The notes beneath the pieces are model-generated. The model saw nothing but the letters and a program-made list of their open reading frames with translations. It did not search any database and had not been told where the DNA came from. The position numbers were made by a program, and so were the translations under genes. Below, in pieces: positions 1-7,087 of a DNA stretch of 55,036 nucleotides (position 1 is the first letter of the stretch; each line of letters starts with the position of its first letter). This stretch comes from CAZRGV01 sp964599655 (GTDB lineage: Bacteria > Planctomycetota > Planctomycetia > Isosphaerales > Isosphaeraceae), in NCBI GenBank assembly GCA_964599655.1, contig CAZRGV010000027.1:1-55036 (forward strand). Direction: 5' to 3'.

Positions 1-777
1 AACGAACGTGTGGCGGACGACGCCGTCGGTGGCCTCCTTCGACGTCCAGACCCCGGTGTCGATGGCGAGGCGTGCGATCTCGTCGCTCAGCCTCGGCTCG
101 AAGCCCCAGCCCGGAGGGCAGACGGACAGCGCGAGGAAGAGTTTCGGGCCGTGATAGCCTTCCGCGCGCCGGACCTTCTCGGCCAGATCGACCGGGTCGT
201 GCGCCGAGACCGTCGCGATATATGGGGGCCGATGAGCCCGCCAGATCTCGAAGATGTCCTTCTTCGGCCGCGTGATGCCGGCGGTCGTGGTCGCCGTCAG
301 CGAGCCAAGCGGCGAGGCGGCCGAGGCCTGGAAGCCGGTATTACCGTACGCTTCGTTATCATAGCAGAGATACCAGAAGTCCAGGCCGCGGTGGATCGCG
401 CCCGAGGTCGCCGACAGCCCCATGTCATAGGTCGAGCCGTCGCCGGCCAGGACCATGACCTTGAGGTCTTCCTCAGCCGGTAGGCGCCCGGTGTCGATGA
501 GGATGTCGAGCGCGTCGCGAATCCCCTGGGCGCCGGCCGAGGCACTAGCCATTGTCGTGTAGAGCCATGAGGACCGCATCGGCGTGAACGGATACGTTGC
601 CAGAAGCGTCAGGCAGCCGGCGGCGTTCACCACCACGACCCGACCGCCCAGGATCTTGTGCATCAGCCGCAAGGTCGTGAGTGCCCCGCAACCGGCGCAC
701 AACGAAGAACCCGGCGAGAGATACTCCTCTTCCGGCAGGTCCTTTGGGCTCTTGTAGAAGTCGCGTGCGACCTTCAT
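1..777 (-). CDS. porB: 2-oxoacid:ferredoxin oxidoreductase, beta subunit (partial)
   Basis: This is the thiamine-diphosphate-binding beta subunit of a pyruvate/2-oxoacid:ferredoxin oxidoreductase, which decarboxylates a 2-oxoacid to acyl-CoA while reducing ferredoxin in the cytoplasm. The frame is open from the ATG at 777 to the window edge (259 codons), so the C-terminus is missing. Visible motifs are CAGCGA near residue 28 (iron-sulfur/TPP region), AGDGSTYDMG, and CYDNEAYGNTG, which together form the TPP/Mg site. The start overlaps the alpha stop as ATGA, so the two are translationally coupled. The exact substrate (pyruvate, ketoisovalerate or another oxoacid) cannot be told from the sequence. 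Confidence 0.9.
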   Translation of the reverse strand, partial: MKVARDFYKSPKDLPEEEYLSPGSSLCAGCGALTTLRLMHKILGGRVVVVNAAGCLTLLATYPFTPMRSSWLYTTMASASAGAQGIRDALDILIDTGRLPAEEDLKVMVLAGDGSTYDMGLSATSGAIHRGLDFWYLCYDNEAYGNTGFQASAASPLGSLTATTTAGITRPKKDIFEIWRAHRPPYIATVSAHDPVDLAEKVRRAEGYHGPKLFLALSVCPPGWGFEPRLSDEIARLAIDTGVWTSKEATDGVVRHTFV

Positions 778-2015
778 GGGAATTCGCCTCCACCGGTCGC
801 ACCCGCGGATTGCAGGCGACCCCGGATTTGTTGCCACTCCCGCCCGGTCAGGAGCAGGACCGGTTCGGTGGGCCCCTCATCGGCCGCGGCGCCGTCGAGG
901 GTCGTAAGGATGTGGTCGAACTCCGCGCGACCGATCTGCTTACCGCCGAGGCCACCGACGAACGAGCGGAGGACGGGGGGACGGTTCGGGCAAGCGTACA
1001 GCGCCGCGGCGATCTCCTGGAAATGGACCCCACCCAGGCCTGGAGAAAGGTTCTGGTCGAGAACCCCCACGGCGCGCCGACCGCCCAGGGCCGCGACCAG
1101 ATCCGCCACCGGGTGAGGCCGGATCAGGCGGAGTCGCAGCAAGCCAACGCGCTTCCCCGCGGCCCTCCAGCGATCGACGGCCCCCTTGCCCTTGGTGGCG
1201 AATGAGCCGGCCATCACCAGCACGATCTCGGCGTCGTCGAGCCGGTAGCCCTCGACGGTCCCGTAGCGCCGGCCGAACAGGCGGTGAAAGTCCTCGGCGA
1301 CCTCGGCATAAACCGGGAGGACGTTTTCGAGGGCCCGGTGCAACTGGTAGCGGAAGTAACTATACATCGATCCTTCGAGCACGGCGACCCCCACGGCCAT
1401 CGGTCGGGAGGCGCGGAAGCCCGGAGTCCGGGTCGGCAGCGGCGGCAAAAACGAACGAGCGCGATCCGCGTCCGGGATCTCCACCGGCTCGCGCGTGAAG
1501 GAGAGGAAGAAGCCGTCGAGATTGACCAGGACCGGCAGGCCGACCCGCGGATCTTCGGCGATGCGATACGCCATCAAGATCGAGTCGAGGACCTCCTGGC
1601 AGGTTTCGGCGTGGATCTGGACAAAGCCCGTGTCCCGGGCGGCGAGGACGTCATCGTGGTCGGGGCCAAGGGTGATCGGCGCCGACAACCCCCGCGACAC
1701 GTTCACGAGCACCAGCGGGACCCGCCAGCCCGCGACCGTGTAGAGGGCTTCCATGGCATACACCAGGCCCTGGCTCGACGTCGCCGTGAAGGTCCGCACA
1801 CCCGTTGCGGCCGCCGATCCCGCCGCGGTGATCATCGAGTGTTCACTATCCAAAGTCACGAACCGGCCGGTCATCTCCCCGCAGGCGAACCACTCAGCCA
1901 GGGTTTCGATGATCTCGGTCTGGGGAGTGATTGGGAACGCAGGAACGTAGTTCACGTCGGAGAGTCGGGCTCCCCAGGCGACCGCGGCATTGCCGGTGAG
2001 CATCTTTCTCACCAT
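774..2015 (-). CDS. porA: 2-oxoacid:ferredoxin oxidoreductase, alpha subunit
   Basis: Alpha subunit (413 residues), partner of the beta subunit encoded just downstream. The N-terminal pyrimidine-binding domain (about residues 15-240) carries FPITPQTE, in place of the more usual YPITPST, followed by the conserved SEHSMI and the ATSSQGL stretch. A PFOR domain II follows at about residues 255-360. The start at 2015 is chosen over an upstream open frame because AAAGGAG lies about 8 nt before this ATG and because MVRKMLTGN is the usual start of the family. The start overlaps the stop of the gamma-delta gene by 7 nt, so all three genes form one operon. Substrate specificity is not resolved. Confidence 0.9.
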   Translation of the reverse strand: MVRKMLTGNAAVAWGARLSDVNYVPAFPITPQTEIIETLAEWFACGEMTGRFVTLDSEHSMITAAGSAAATGVRTFTATSSQGLVYAMEALYTVAGWRVPLVLVNVSRGLSAPITLGPDHDDVLAARDTGFVQIHAETCQEVLDSILMAYRIAEDPRVGLPVLVNLDGFFLSFTREPVEIPDADRARSFLPPLPTRTPGFRASRPMAVGVAVLEGSMYSYFRYQLHRALENVLPVYAEVAEDFHRLFGRRYGTVEGYRLDDAEIVLVMAGSFATKGKGAVDRWRAAGKRVGLLRLRLIRPHPVADLVAALGGRRAVGVLDQNLSPGLGGVHFQEIAAALYACPNRPPVLRSFVGGLGGKQIGRAEFDHILTTLDGAAADEGPTEPVLLLTGREWQQIRGRLQSAGATGGGEFP

Positions 2016-2902
2016 GCCCGTGTCTCCTTTTCCGACTCGATGCAATGGACCGGACAGATCTGCTGACAGATCAGGCATCCCTTGCAATGGTCGTAATCGA
2101 TCACGGGGTAGCCCTGCGCGTCGAGGGTGATGGCCGCGTCTGGGCAGCGGATGAAGCACTGCCCGCAACGGGTACAACGATCGCGGTCGATGACCGGCCG
2201 CTCGACACGCCAGCCGCCGGTAGTCCGGAGCTCGGCATTCCCGGCCTCGAAGATCGTTGGCGCGCCTTGCCGTGGATCGTGGTACGGCACGGCCACGACC
2301 ACGTCCTCCGCCTCATCCGCCCGGTGCTGGAACGCGACCGGGGACAGGGCATCGTAGACCTCGCGACCAAGAGCGACGTTCCTGGCAATCTCGTCCGGTA
2401 AGAGGCGGAGCTCGGTGAACTCCTCACGCAGGGCCTCTTCGAGCTGACTTGCCGAGATTACCCCTACCAGCCGAGCCGCGGCTCCCCCCATCCCGGCACT
2501 GAGGGCCGAGGCCCGTCCGAGGGCGGCGGTTGTGCGGGCCGTCAGGTCGTCGGTGACGAGGGGTGCGCGGATTCCGTGTGTGCCTGGAAGGACGCTCCCG
2601 GCCGCGGCGTTGACGAAGAGTGCCGAGGCGTGTTCCTGGCCCTCCAGAATCCCGGCGCCGGGGTCGTCGAGCAGGGTCTCGTCGGCCACGAGGATCAGGT
2701 CGGGGCATTCGATCACGCCGCGCTCAAGGATCGGCTCCGCGCTGATCCTTGTGAACGCGACCACGGCGGCCCCTCGACGTTCCGCCCCGTAGACGGGTGA
2801 ATCCTGGCAGTGGTAGCCGGCGTTGAAGGCGGCCGTTCCCAGGATACGACCGGCCGTCTTGACGCCCTGGCCACCGCGACCGTGGAATCGTACACGAATC
2901 AA
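2009..2902 (-). CDS. 2-oxoacid:ferredoxin oxidoreductase, fused gamma-delta subunit
   Basis: A 297-residue fusion of the gamma subunit and the ferredoxin-like delta subunit of the oxidoreductase. The N-terminal gamma domain begins with HGRGGQGVKTAG and spans about 185 residues. The C-terminus holds two 4Fe-4S motifs, CTRCGQCFIRCP and CKGCLICQQICP, which pass electrons to external ferredoxin. A TTG start at 2902 is preferred because AAGAGGAG lies 8 nt upstream and the next residues (IRVRFHGRGGQG) match the family start. An upstream in-frame start at 2983 would add 27 unlike residues. This is the first gene of the operon and overlaps the alpha gene. Gamma-delta fusions occur elsewhere in the family. 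Confidence 0.88.
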   Translation of the reverse strand: MIRVRFHGRGGQGVKTAGRILGTAAFNAGYHCQDSPVYGAERRGAAVVAFTRISAEPILERGVIECPDLILVADETLLDDPGAGILEGQEHASALFVNAAAGSVLPGTHGIRAPLVTDDLTARTTAALGRASALSAGMGGAAARLVGVISASQLEEALREEFTELRLLPDEIARNVALGREVYDALSPVAFQHRADEAEDVVVAVPYHDPRQGAPTIFEAGNAELRTTGGWRVERPVIDRDRCTRCGQCFIRCPDAAITLDAQGYPVIDYDHCKGCLICQQICPVHCIESEKETRAW

Positions 2903-3031
2903 GGTCCGGCTCCTCTTGGCGTGGCAGGGAACTTCGTTTCCCAGGTGAGTCCCGAAGGACGGCCGCGATGCGCGACAGGCCATCCGCAGCCCGAAGGGAA
3001 TCGTTCCGGTCGCCTGATCCCATAAGGCATT

Positions 3032-3078
3032 CGAAAAACGTAAACGGCCCGACCCCGTGGGTCACACGAGGCGGGCCG
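3032..3078 (-). terminator. terminator-like hairpin before the por operon
   Basis: On the minus strand CGGCCCG (3072-3078) can pair with CGGGCCG (3045-3051), and the stem is followed by the T-rich run TTTACGTTTTTCG (3032-3044). This is the layout of an intrinsic terminator. It would stop transcription from the tRNA-Lys side before the oxidoreductase operon. An internal alternative pairing GACCC/GGGTC also exists. Confidence 0.5.
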
Positions 3079-3091
3079 CCATGACTCAGGC

Positions 3092-3116
3092 GATCGGACC
3101 TGACATAAGTCCGATC
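3092..3116. other. perfect 8-bp inverted repeat
   Basis: GATCGGAC (3092-3099) and GTCCGATC (3109-3116) form a perfect 8-bp stem around a 9-nt loop, followed on the plus strand by the T-rich ACTTATTTTATCTT. It could be a plus-strand terminator or an operator. No plus-strand gene ends nearby, so the role is open. Confidence 0.35.
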
Positions 3117-3412
3117 ACTTATTTTATCTTACCATCGATCAGCCGGTTCGACAACGGCCTGGTCCCTTCGCCCAGGGCCGTCTGGTTTTCAGGCTGCGAG
3201 TCGACCCTCCGCGGGCGTTGAATCGGCTTCAATCGCTCGGCGGGAAAGTCGCGTGGGACTGAGCGGGCGAACGAGGGGAGATTGCCGCGGTACCCTCGCA
3301 GGTCCGCGGGGCTGAGGCTTCTGGCACCGCTTGAGGAACGCGTCGAGGACCGGGACCGAGACGACGAGCTCGCCGGCCCCGGCTCCTCTCGACTTCGCGC
3401 CATCAGAACATC

Positions 3413-3522
3413 TTAGCGGCGGAAGACGAAATCGCGGTCCGGCTCAAGGTTGACCTGGTAGCCGTCCCTCTGACGTACCAGAGCGCGAGGCGTGCGAGAA
3501 CGGGCTTGGGATCGTTCGTCAC
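3413..3522 (-). pseudogene. small frameshifted reading frame downstream of tRNA-Lys
   Basis: Two overlapping minus-strand frames join into one protein-like peptide if a single base is added near 3472. The first part, from a GTG at 3522, reads VTNDPKPVLARLALWYV. The second reads QRDGYQVNLEPDRDFVFRR and ends at 3413. Neither half is convincing alone. The joined peptide of about 37 residues has ordinary protein composition. I do not recognise the family. It may be a decayed small gene, or an intact one broken by a sequencing error in this draft. The true start could lie upstream, for example at the ATG at 3543. No clear ribosome binding site was seen. Confidence 0.3.
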
Positions 3523-3668
3523 GTGCGGTGCCTCCCGGGCCATGGGTGGGCCGGAAGGTCCGCGCCTGGCCCCTGGAGGGAGGTCCATGGGGCGAGACGT
3601 CTCTGACCAACTTCTCTGACAACCGCTGCCAGACAACAAGGACTCGCCGTAAGTCCTTTGCTGTCAAG

Positions 3669-3741
<73 letters not shown>

Positions 3742-3841
3742 TAAAGGAATTGTGTAAGGCGTTCTATACCATCAGAGTTCCAGAAGAAGATCAAGGCCAA
3801 TTCAGCCGGATTTCGGAGTCAGGCATGCCGATTGGGGGTTT

Positions 3842-4804
3842 TCAGCGACGTTCGCCACGGCGGACCAGGGCGTCGGCCGCGGCAAAGGTCAGGATGACCG
3901 CCCCCGTGACGAGTGTCGAGTATTCGTCGGGGAAGCCGCTGAGGTTGATCAGGTTGCTCAAGGATTGGAGCAGGAGACAGCCGGCGGCCGCTCCCAGGAC
4001 ACTGCCAGCGCCTCCCTGGAGCGAAACGCCGCCGACCACGCAGGCGGCAATCGAATTCAGCTCATAACCCTGGCCGCTGTCGGCCTTGGCGACGTTGACG
4101 AACGAAAGCCACATCACGGCCGCCAGGCCCGCTGCGGCCCCGCTGAGGGCGAACGTCGCCAGGCGAATCCGGGTCGTTCGCACGCCAGCCAGCCGGGCCG
4201 CCTCGGCGTTGCCTCCCACGGCGTACACATGCTGACCGAAGACGGTCTGCCGGAGCAATACCCAGGCCAGGGCCACCGCCCCGAGGAAGATCAGACCCAG
4301 ACCCGTGACGGACGCCCGGCCGATCGTCCAGCCCTGGCTCAGCAGGTCGAAGGCCGAGACATTGCCAATCTGCTCGCCACCGAGCCGAAGGAACGTCAGG
4401 CCGCGGAAGACCAGCGTCGTGCTCAGGGTGGTCACGAACGGATTCGTTCTGATATAGGACACAAAATATCCATTGATGATTCCGAGCAGCAGGCCGATCC
4501 CGACGGATGCCGCGCCCGAACCGACCGGGCCAAATCGGCCCGAATCGAGCCACGACGCCGCCATCGCCGCCGAGAGGCCGAGGATCGCCCCTTGCGAGAG
4601 GTCAAAACCGCCTCCCAGCAGGACAAACGTCTGACCGACCGCCAGCACTCCCACGAGGCTCGCCAGGTTCAAGATGCTCGCCAGGTTTCGAAGGCTGAAA
4701 AACTGCTGTGTACGGACCATCAAGAGCAGGGCCACGACCGCCAGGGCGACCTGTGGCACCCGGACCAGCAACATCCGCAACGAGAAGCCTCGATCCCCTC
4801 GCAT
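3842..4804 (-). CDS. sugar ABC transporter permease (RbsC family)
   Basis: A 320-residue integral membrane permease of the ribose/xylose/autoinducer-2 type. It would form the channel for the double ATPase encoded upstream. The sequence is almost entirely hydrophobic helices. It includes the family hallmark GQTFVLLGGGFDLSQGAILGL and the later LAGVRTTRIRLATFALSG and VVGGVSLQGGAGSVLGA segments, which match the BPD_transp_2 fold. ATG 4804 is chosen over TTG 4810 because GAGG sits about 10 nt before it. It is separated by 139 nt from the ATPase gene. No periplasmic binding protein is encoded in this window, so the substrate is unknown. Confidence 0.85.
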   Translation of the reverse strand: MRGDRGFSLRMLLVRVPQVALAVVALLLMVRTQQFFSLRNLASILNLASLVGVLAVGQTFVLLGGGFDLSQGAILGLSAAMAASWLDSGRFGPVGSGAASVGIGLLLGIINGYFVSYIRTNPFVTTLSTTLVFRGLTFLRLGGEQIGNVSAFDLLSQGWTIGRASVTGLGLIFLGAVALAWVLLRQTVFGQHVYAVGGNAEAARLAGVRTTRIRLATFALSGAAAGLAAVMWLSFVNVAKADSGQGYELNSIAACVVGGVSLQGGAGSVLGAAAGCLLLQSLSNLINLSGFPDEYSTLVTGAVILTFAAADALVRRGERR

Positions 4805-4943
4805 TCGCAACGACCCTCGACATCCAATTCTGGAGCGGCCACAAACGTGCTTCCTGCAGAGGCCAGGGATTCACACCCTACCCGGTCGAGCCCGCGAGTG
4901 CCATCGGAGAGCAACACGGCGCCGAATTTCGATGTTGTCAATA

Positions 4944-6497
4944 TCACAAGGTTGCGGTTCCGGAGGGCCGAGTTCCCGGCGAAGGATCTTCGACCATCGC
5001 GGCGAGCAGGGTCTGTTCGTCGGCCCGCTCGGCGGGCAGGTCGCGGACGACGCGGCCGGCTCTCAGGACGATCAGTCGGTCGGAGAGTCGCAGAAGTTCG
5101 TGGGTGTCGGCCGTGATCAGCAGGAAAGCCCAGCCCTCGGTGGCCTTTAACTCGACCCAGCGGTGGATCGCCTCCCGGGTCCGAACGTCGATGCCTCGGG
5201 TCGGATCATTGAGGATCATTAATCGAGGCGCGACCGCCGCCCAACGAGCCAGAAGGAGCTTTTGCTGGTTGCCTCCGGAAAGGGTAGTCGCCCGTTGCCG
5301 AGGTCCGGCATGCGCGATCTCGAACGCGAGACAGGAATCCGCCGAGAGCCGACGGCGGCGAACCCGGTTGATCCAGCCGTGCCAGGCGAGCGACGGAAGC
5401 GCGGCCAGGGTCAGGTTGGCCTCGACGCCCATCGTGGGAATGAGACCTTCGCGGCGGCGGTCGGCCGGAACCGAGCCGATGCCGTTGATGATCGCATCTC
5501 GGGGATGCGACGGGCGGAAGGGCCGATCGAGCCATCGAATCGTCCCCGAGGTCAGCCGATCCGCCCCGAAGACCACGCGGGCCAGTTCCTCATGCCCCGC
5601 GCCGGCCAGGCCGGTCAGGCCGACAATCTCGCCCGACCGGATTTCCAGGTTCACCCCTCGCAAGGTTCGGCCAACGGCGTTCTCGACCATCAATATCGGT
5701 GGGCCATCAGGATGTCGAGGGGAGGAGGTTCGAAGATCAATGACCTCGCCGACCATCGCGGCCATCAACAGTTCGAGGGAAAGCTCCGAGGCCCTCCAGG
5801 TGCCGACGCGCTGGCCGTCGCGTAGCACCGTGATTCGATCGGCGATCCGGGCAATCTCATCGAGATGATGGGAAATATAGATAATGGCGAGCCCTTGACG
5901 ACGCAGGTCGTCGAGGATCTCGAACAAGCGGGCGGCCTCGGCGCGGGTCAGGGCGGCGGTCGGCTCGTCGAGGACCAAGACGCGCGCCTTGCGGCCGAGG
6001 GCTTTCGCGATCTCGACGAGCTGCTTCTGGCCGGTCGTCAATCGATCGACACGAGCCGAGGGATCGACCGGGAACCCGAGCGAAGCCAGTTGCTCGGCGG
6101 CTTGGCGACGGATGGCCCGTCGGTCGATCCAGGGTCCTCGTCGAGGCTCGTCGCCGAGCGCAAGGTTCTCGGCCACGCTGAACGGCCCGACCAGGCTGAA
6201 TTCCTGATGAATGACGGCCACGCCGTTCACCAACGCATCGGCGGGATCGCGGAACCAGACAGCCTGGCCGTCGATCTCGATTGTTCCCGAATCGGGACGG
6301 ACCGCGCCGCCGAGCACGCCGATCAAAGTGCTCTTTCCCGCCCCGTTCTCGCCACAGAGCGCGTGAACCTCGCCAGCTCGCACGTCGAAATCGACCCCTC
6401 GCAAGGCGCGAACACCGGGATAAACTTTGCTGATCGACTTGACTGAAACACGTGTGGTATTGTCCTCAGAAGAATGAACGTCCCGTTCCCGACTCAA
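4944..6497 (-). CDS. sugar ABC transporter ATP-binding protein (RbsA family)
   Basis: A 517-residue protein with two fused ABC ATPase domains, energising import through the RbsC-like permease downstream. Domain 1 is canonical: Walker A GENGAGKST, signature TTGQKQLVEIAKAL, Walker B VLVLDEPTAAL. Domain 2 is degenerate, as is usual in RbsA/MglA proteins: it has the signature LSGGNQQKLLLARW, but the Walker B reads LMILNDPTRGIDV with Asn-Asp instead of Asp-Glu, and a Walker A is not evident. The TTG at 6497 has GGGAG 6 nt upstream and is preferred over the TTG at 6521. No gene for a binding protein or sugar kinase is adjacent. Confidence 0.88.
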   Translation of the reverse strand: MSRERDVHSSEDNTTRVSVKSISKVYPGVRALRGVDFDVRAGEVHALCGENGAGKSTLIGVLGGAVRPDSGTIEIDGQAVWFRDPADALVNGVAVIHQEFSLVGPFSVAENLALGDEPRRGPWIDRRAIRRQAAEQLASLGFPVDPSARVDRLTTGQKQLVEIAKALGRKARVLVLDEPTAALTRAEAARLFEILDDLRRQGLAIIYISHHLDEIARIADRITVLRDGQRVGTWRASELSLELLMAAMVGEVIDLRTSSPRHPDGPPILMVENAVGRTLRGVNLEIRSGEIVGLTGLAGAGHEELARVVFGADRLTSGTIRWLDRPFRPSHPRDAIINGIGSVPADRRREGLIPTMGVEANLTLAALPSLAWHGWINRVRRRRLSADSCLAFEIAHAGPRQRATTLSGGNQQKLLLARWAAVAPRLMILNDPTRGIDVRTREAIHRWVELKATEGWAFLLITADTHELLRLSDRLIVLRAGRVVRDLPAERADEQTLLAAMVEDPSPGTRPSGTATL

Positions 6498-7087
6498 GAC
6501 TTTCTCCCTTCTTCCGCTCAAGCCGTGAAGTCGATCGATTCTGGCGGGATTCGCGACACAGGTCGAGCGGTCCCCAGGAACGACCTCGCCGAGGGCGGTG
6601 GCGTGTCCCTATCGTTCTGACGCTCCGCGTTTGATCACGAGAGCCAGCACGATGAAGAAGACTTCCGCGTGTCCGTGAAGCCATTGGAATGGCCGTGGTG
6701 GCCGTCCACAACCCGGATCTCGCGGGGGAGGACGCTTCGATCATCTCCGACCTTCGGTCGGCCTCCATGCGGACCCTAGACCCTGGCCAGGGGTTCCTGA
6801 ATCGCTTTGGCATCCATGCGGGGCGCTGGCGGCCTTGGCCTGCTGGCGAGGACCCGCAGAGATCCAGGGCCTTCGGAATTCCTGGAGTACGCGACTCTTA
6901 TGATGGCTCCGGAACACACCCGCGAGCAAGATCCGGATTCGCCCGTTCGCCGGGATTGTGGTCCCCTCATGAACTTGGGGGCAAGTGGGACTATCATGGG
7001 GAGACTCGAGGATCGCCGCGCGAGGTGATCGTGAAGGAAACGGTCGGTCGGCGGCGGACGACACGACGGCCCCTGAGGAACTTGCTG
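6498..7087. other. divergent intergenic region, about 590 bp
   Basis: This region lies between the divergently transcribed ABC ATPase and the acyl-CoA synthetase/GNAT gene. Open frames here have no family resemblance or ribosome binding sites and look like chance frames. It presumably holds both promoters, but I see no convincing -35/-10 pair. A substrate-binding protein gene that might be expected beside the transporter is not here. Confidence 0.5.

Noticed and set aside
3119..3403. Minus-strand open frame of 94 codons between the tRNA and the por operon
   Set aside because: Ser/Arg-rich low-complexity N-terminus, no ribosome binding site and no recognisable family; treated as non-coding.
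6466..6813. Minus-strand open frame upstream of the ABC ATPase as a binding-protein gene
   Set aside because: It is too short, Arg/Ser-rich, has no signal peptide, and overlaps the start of the ATPase gene.
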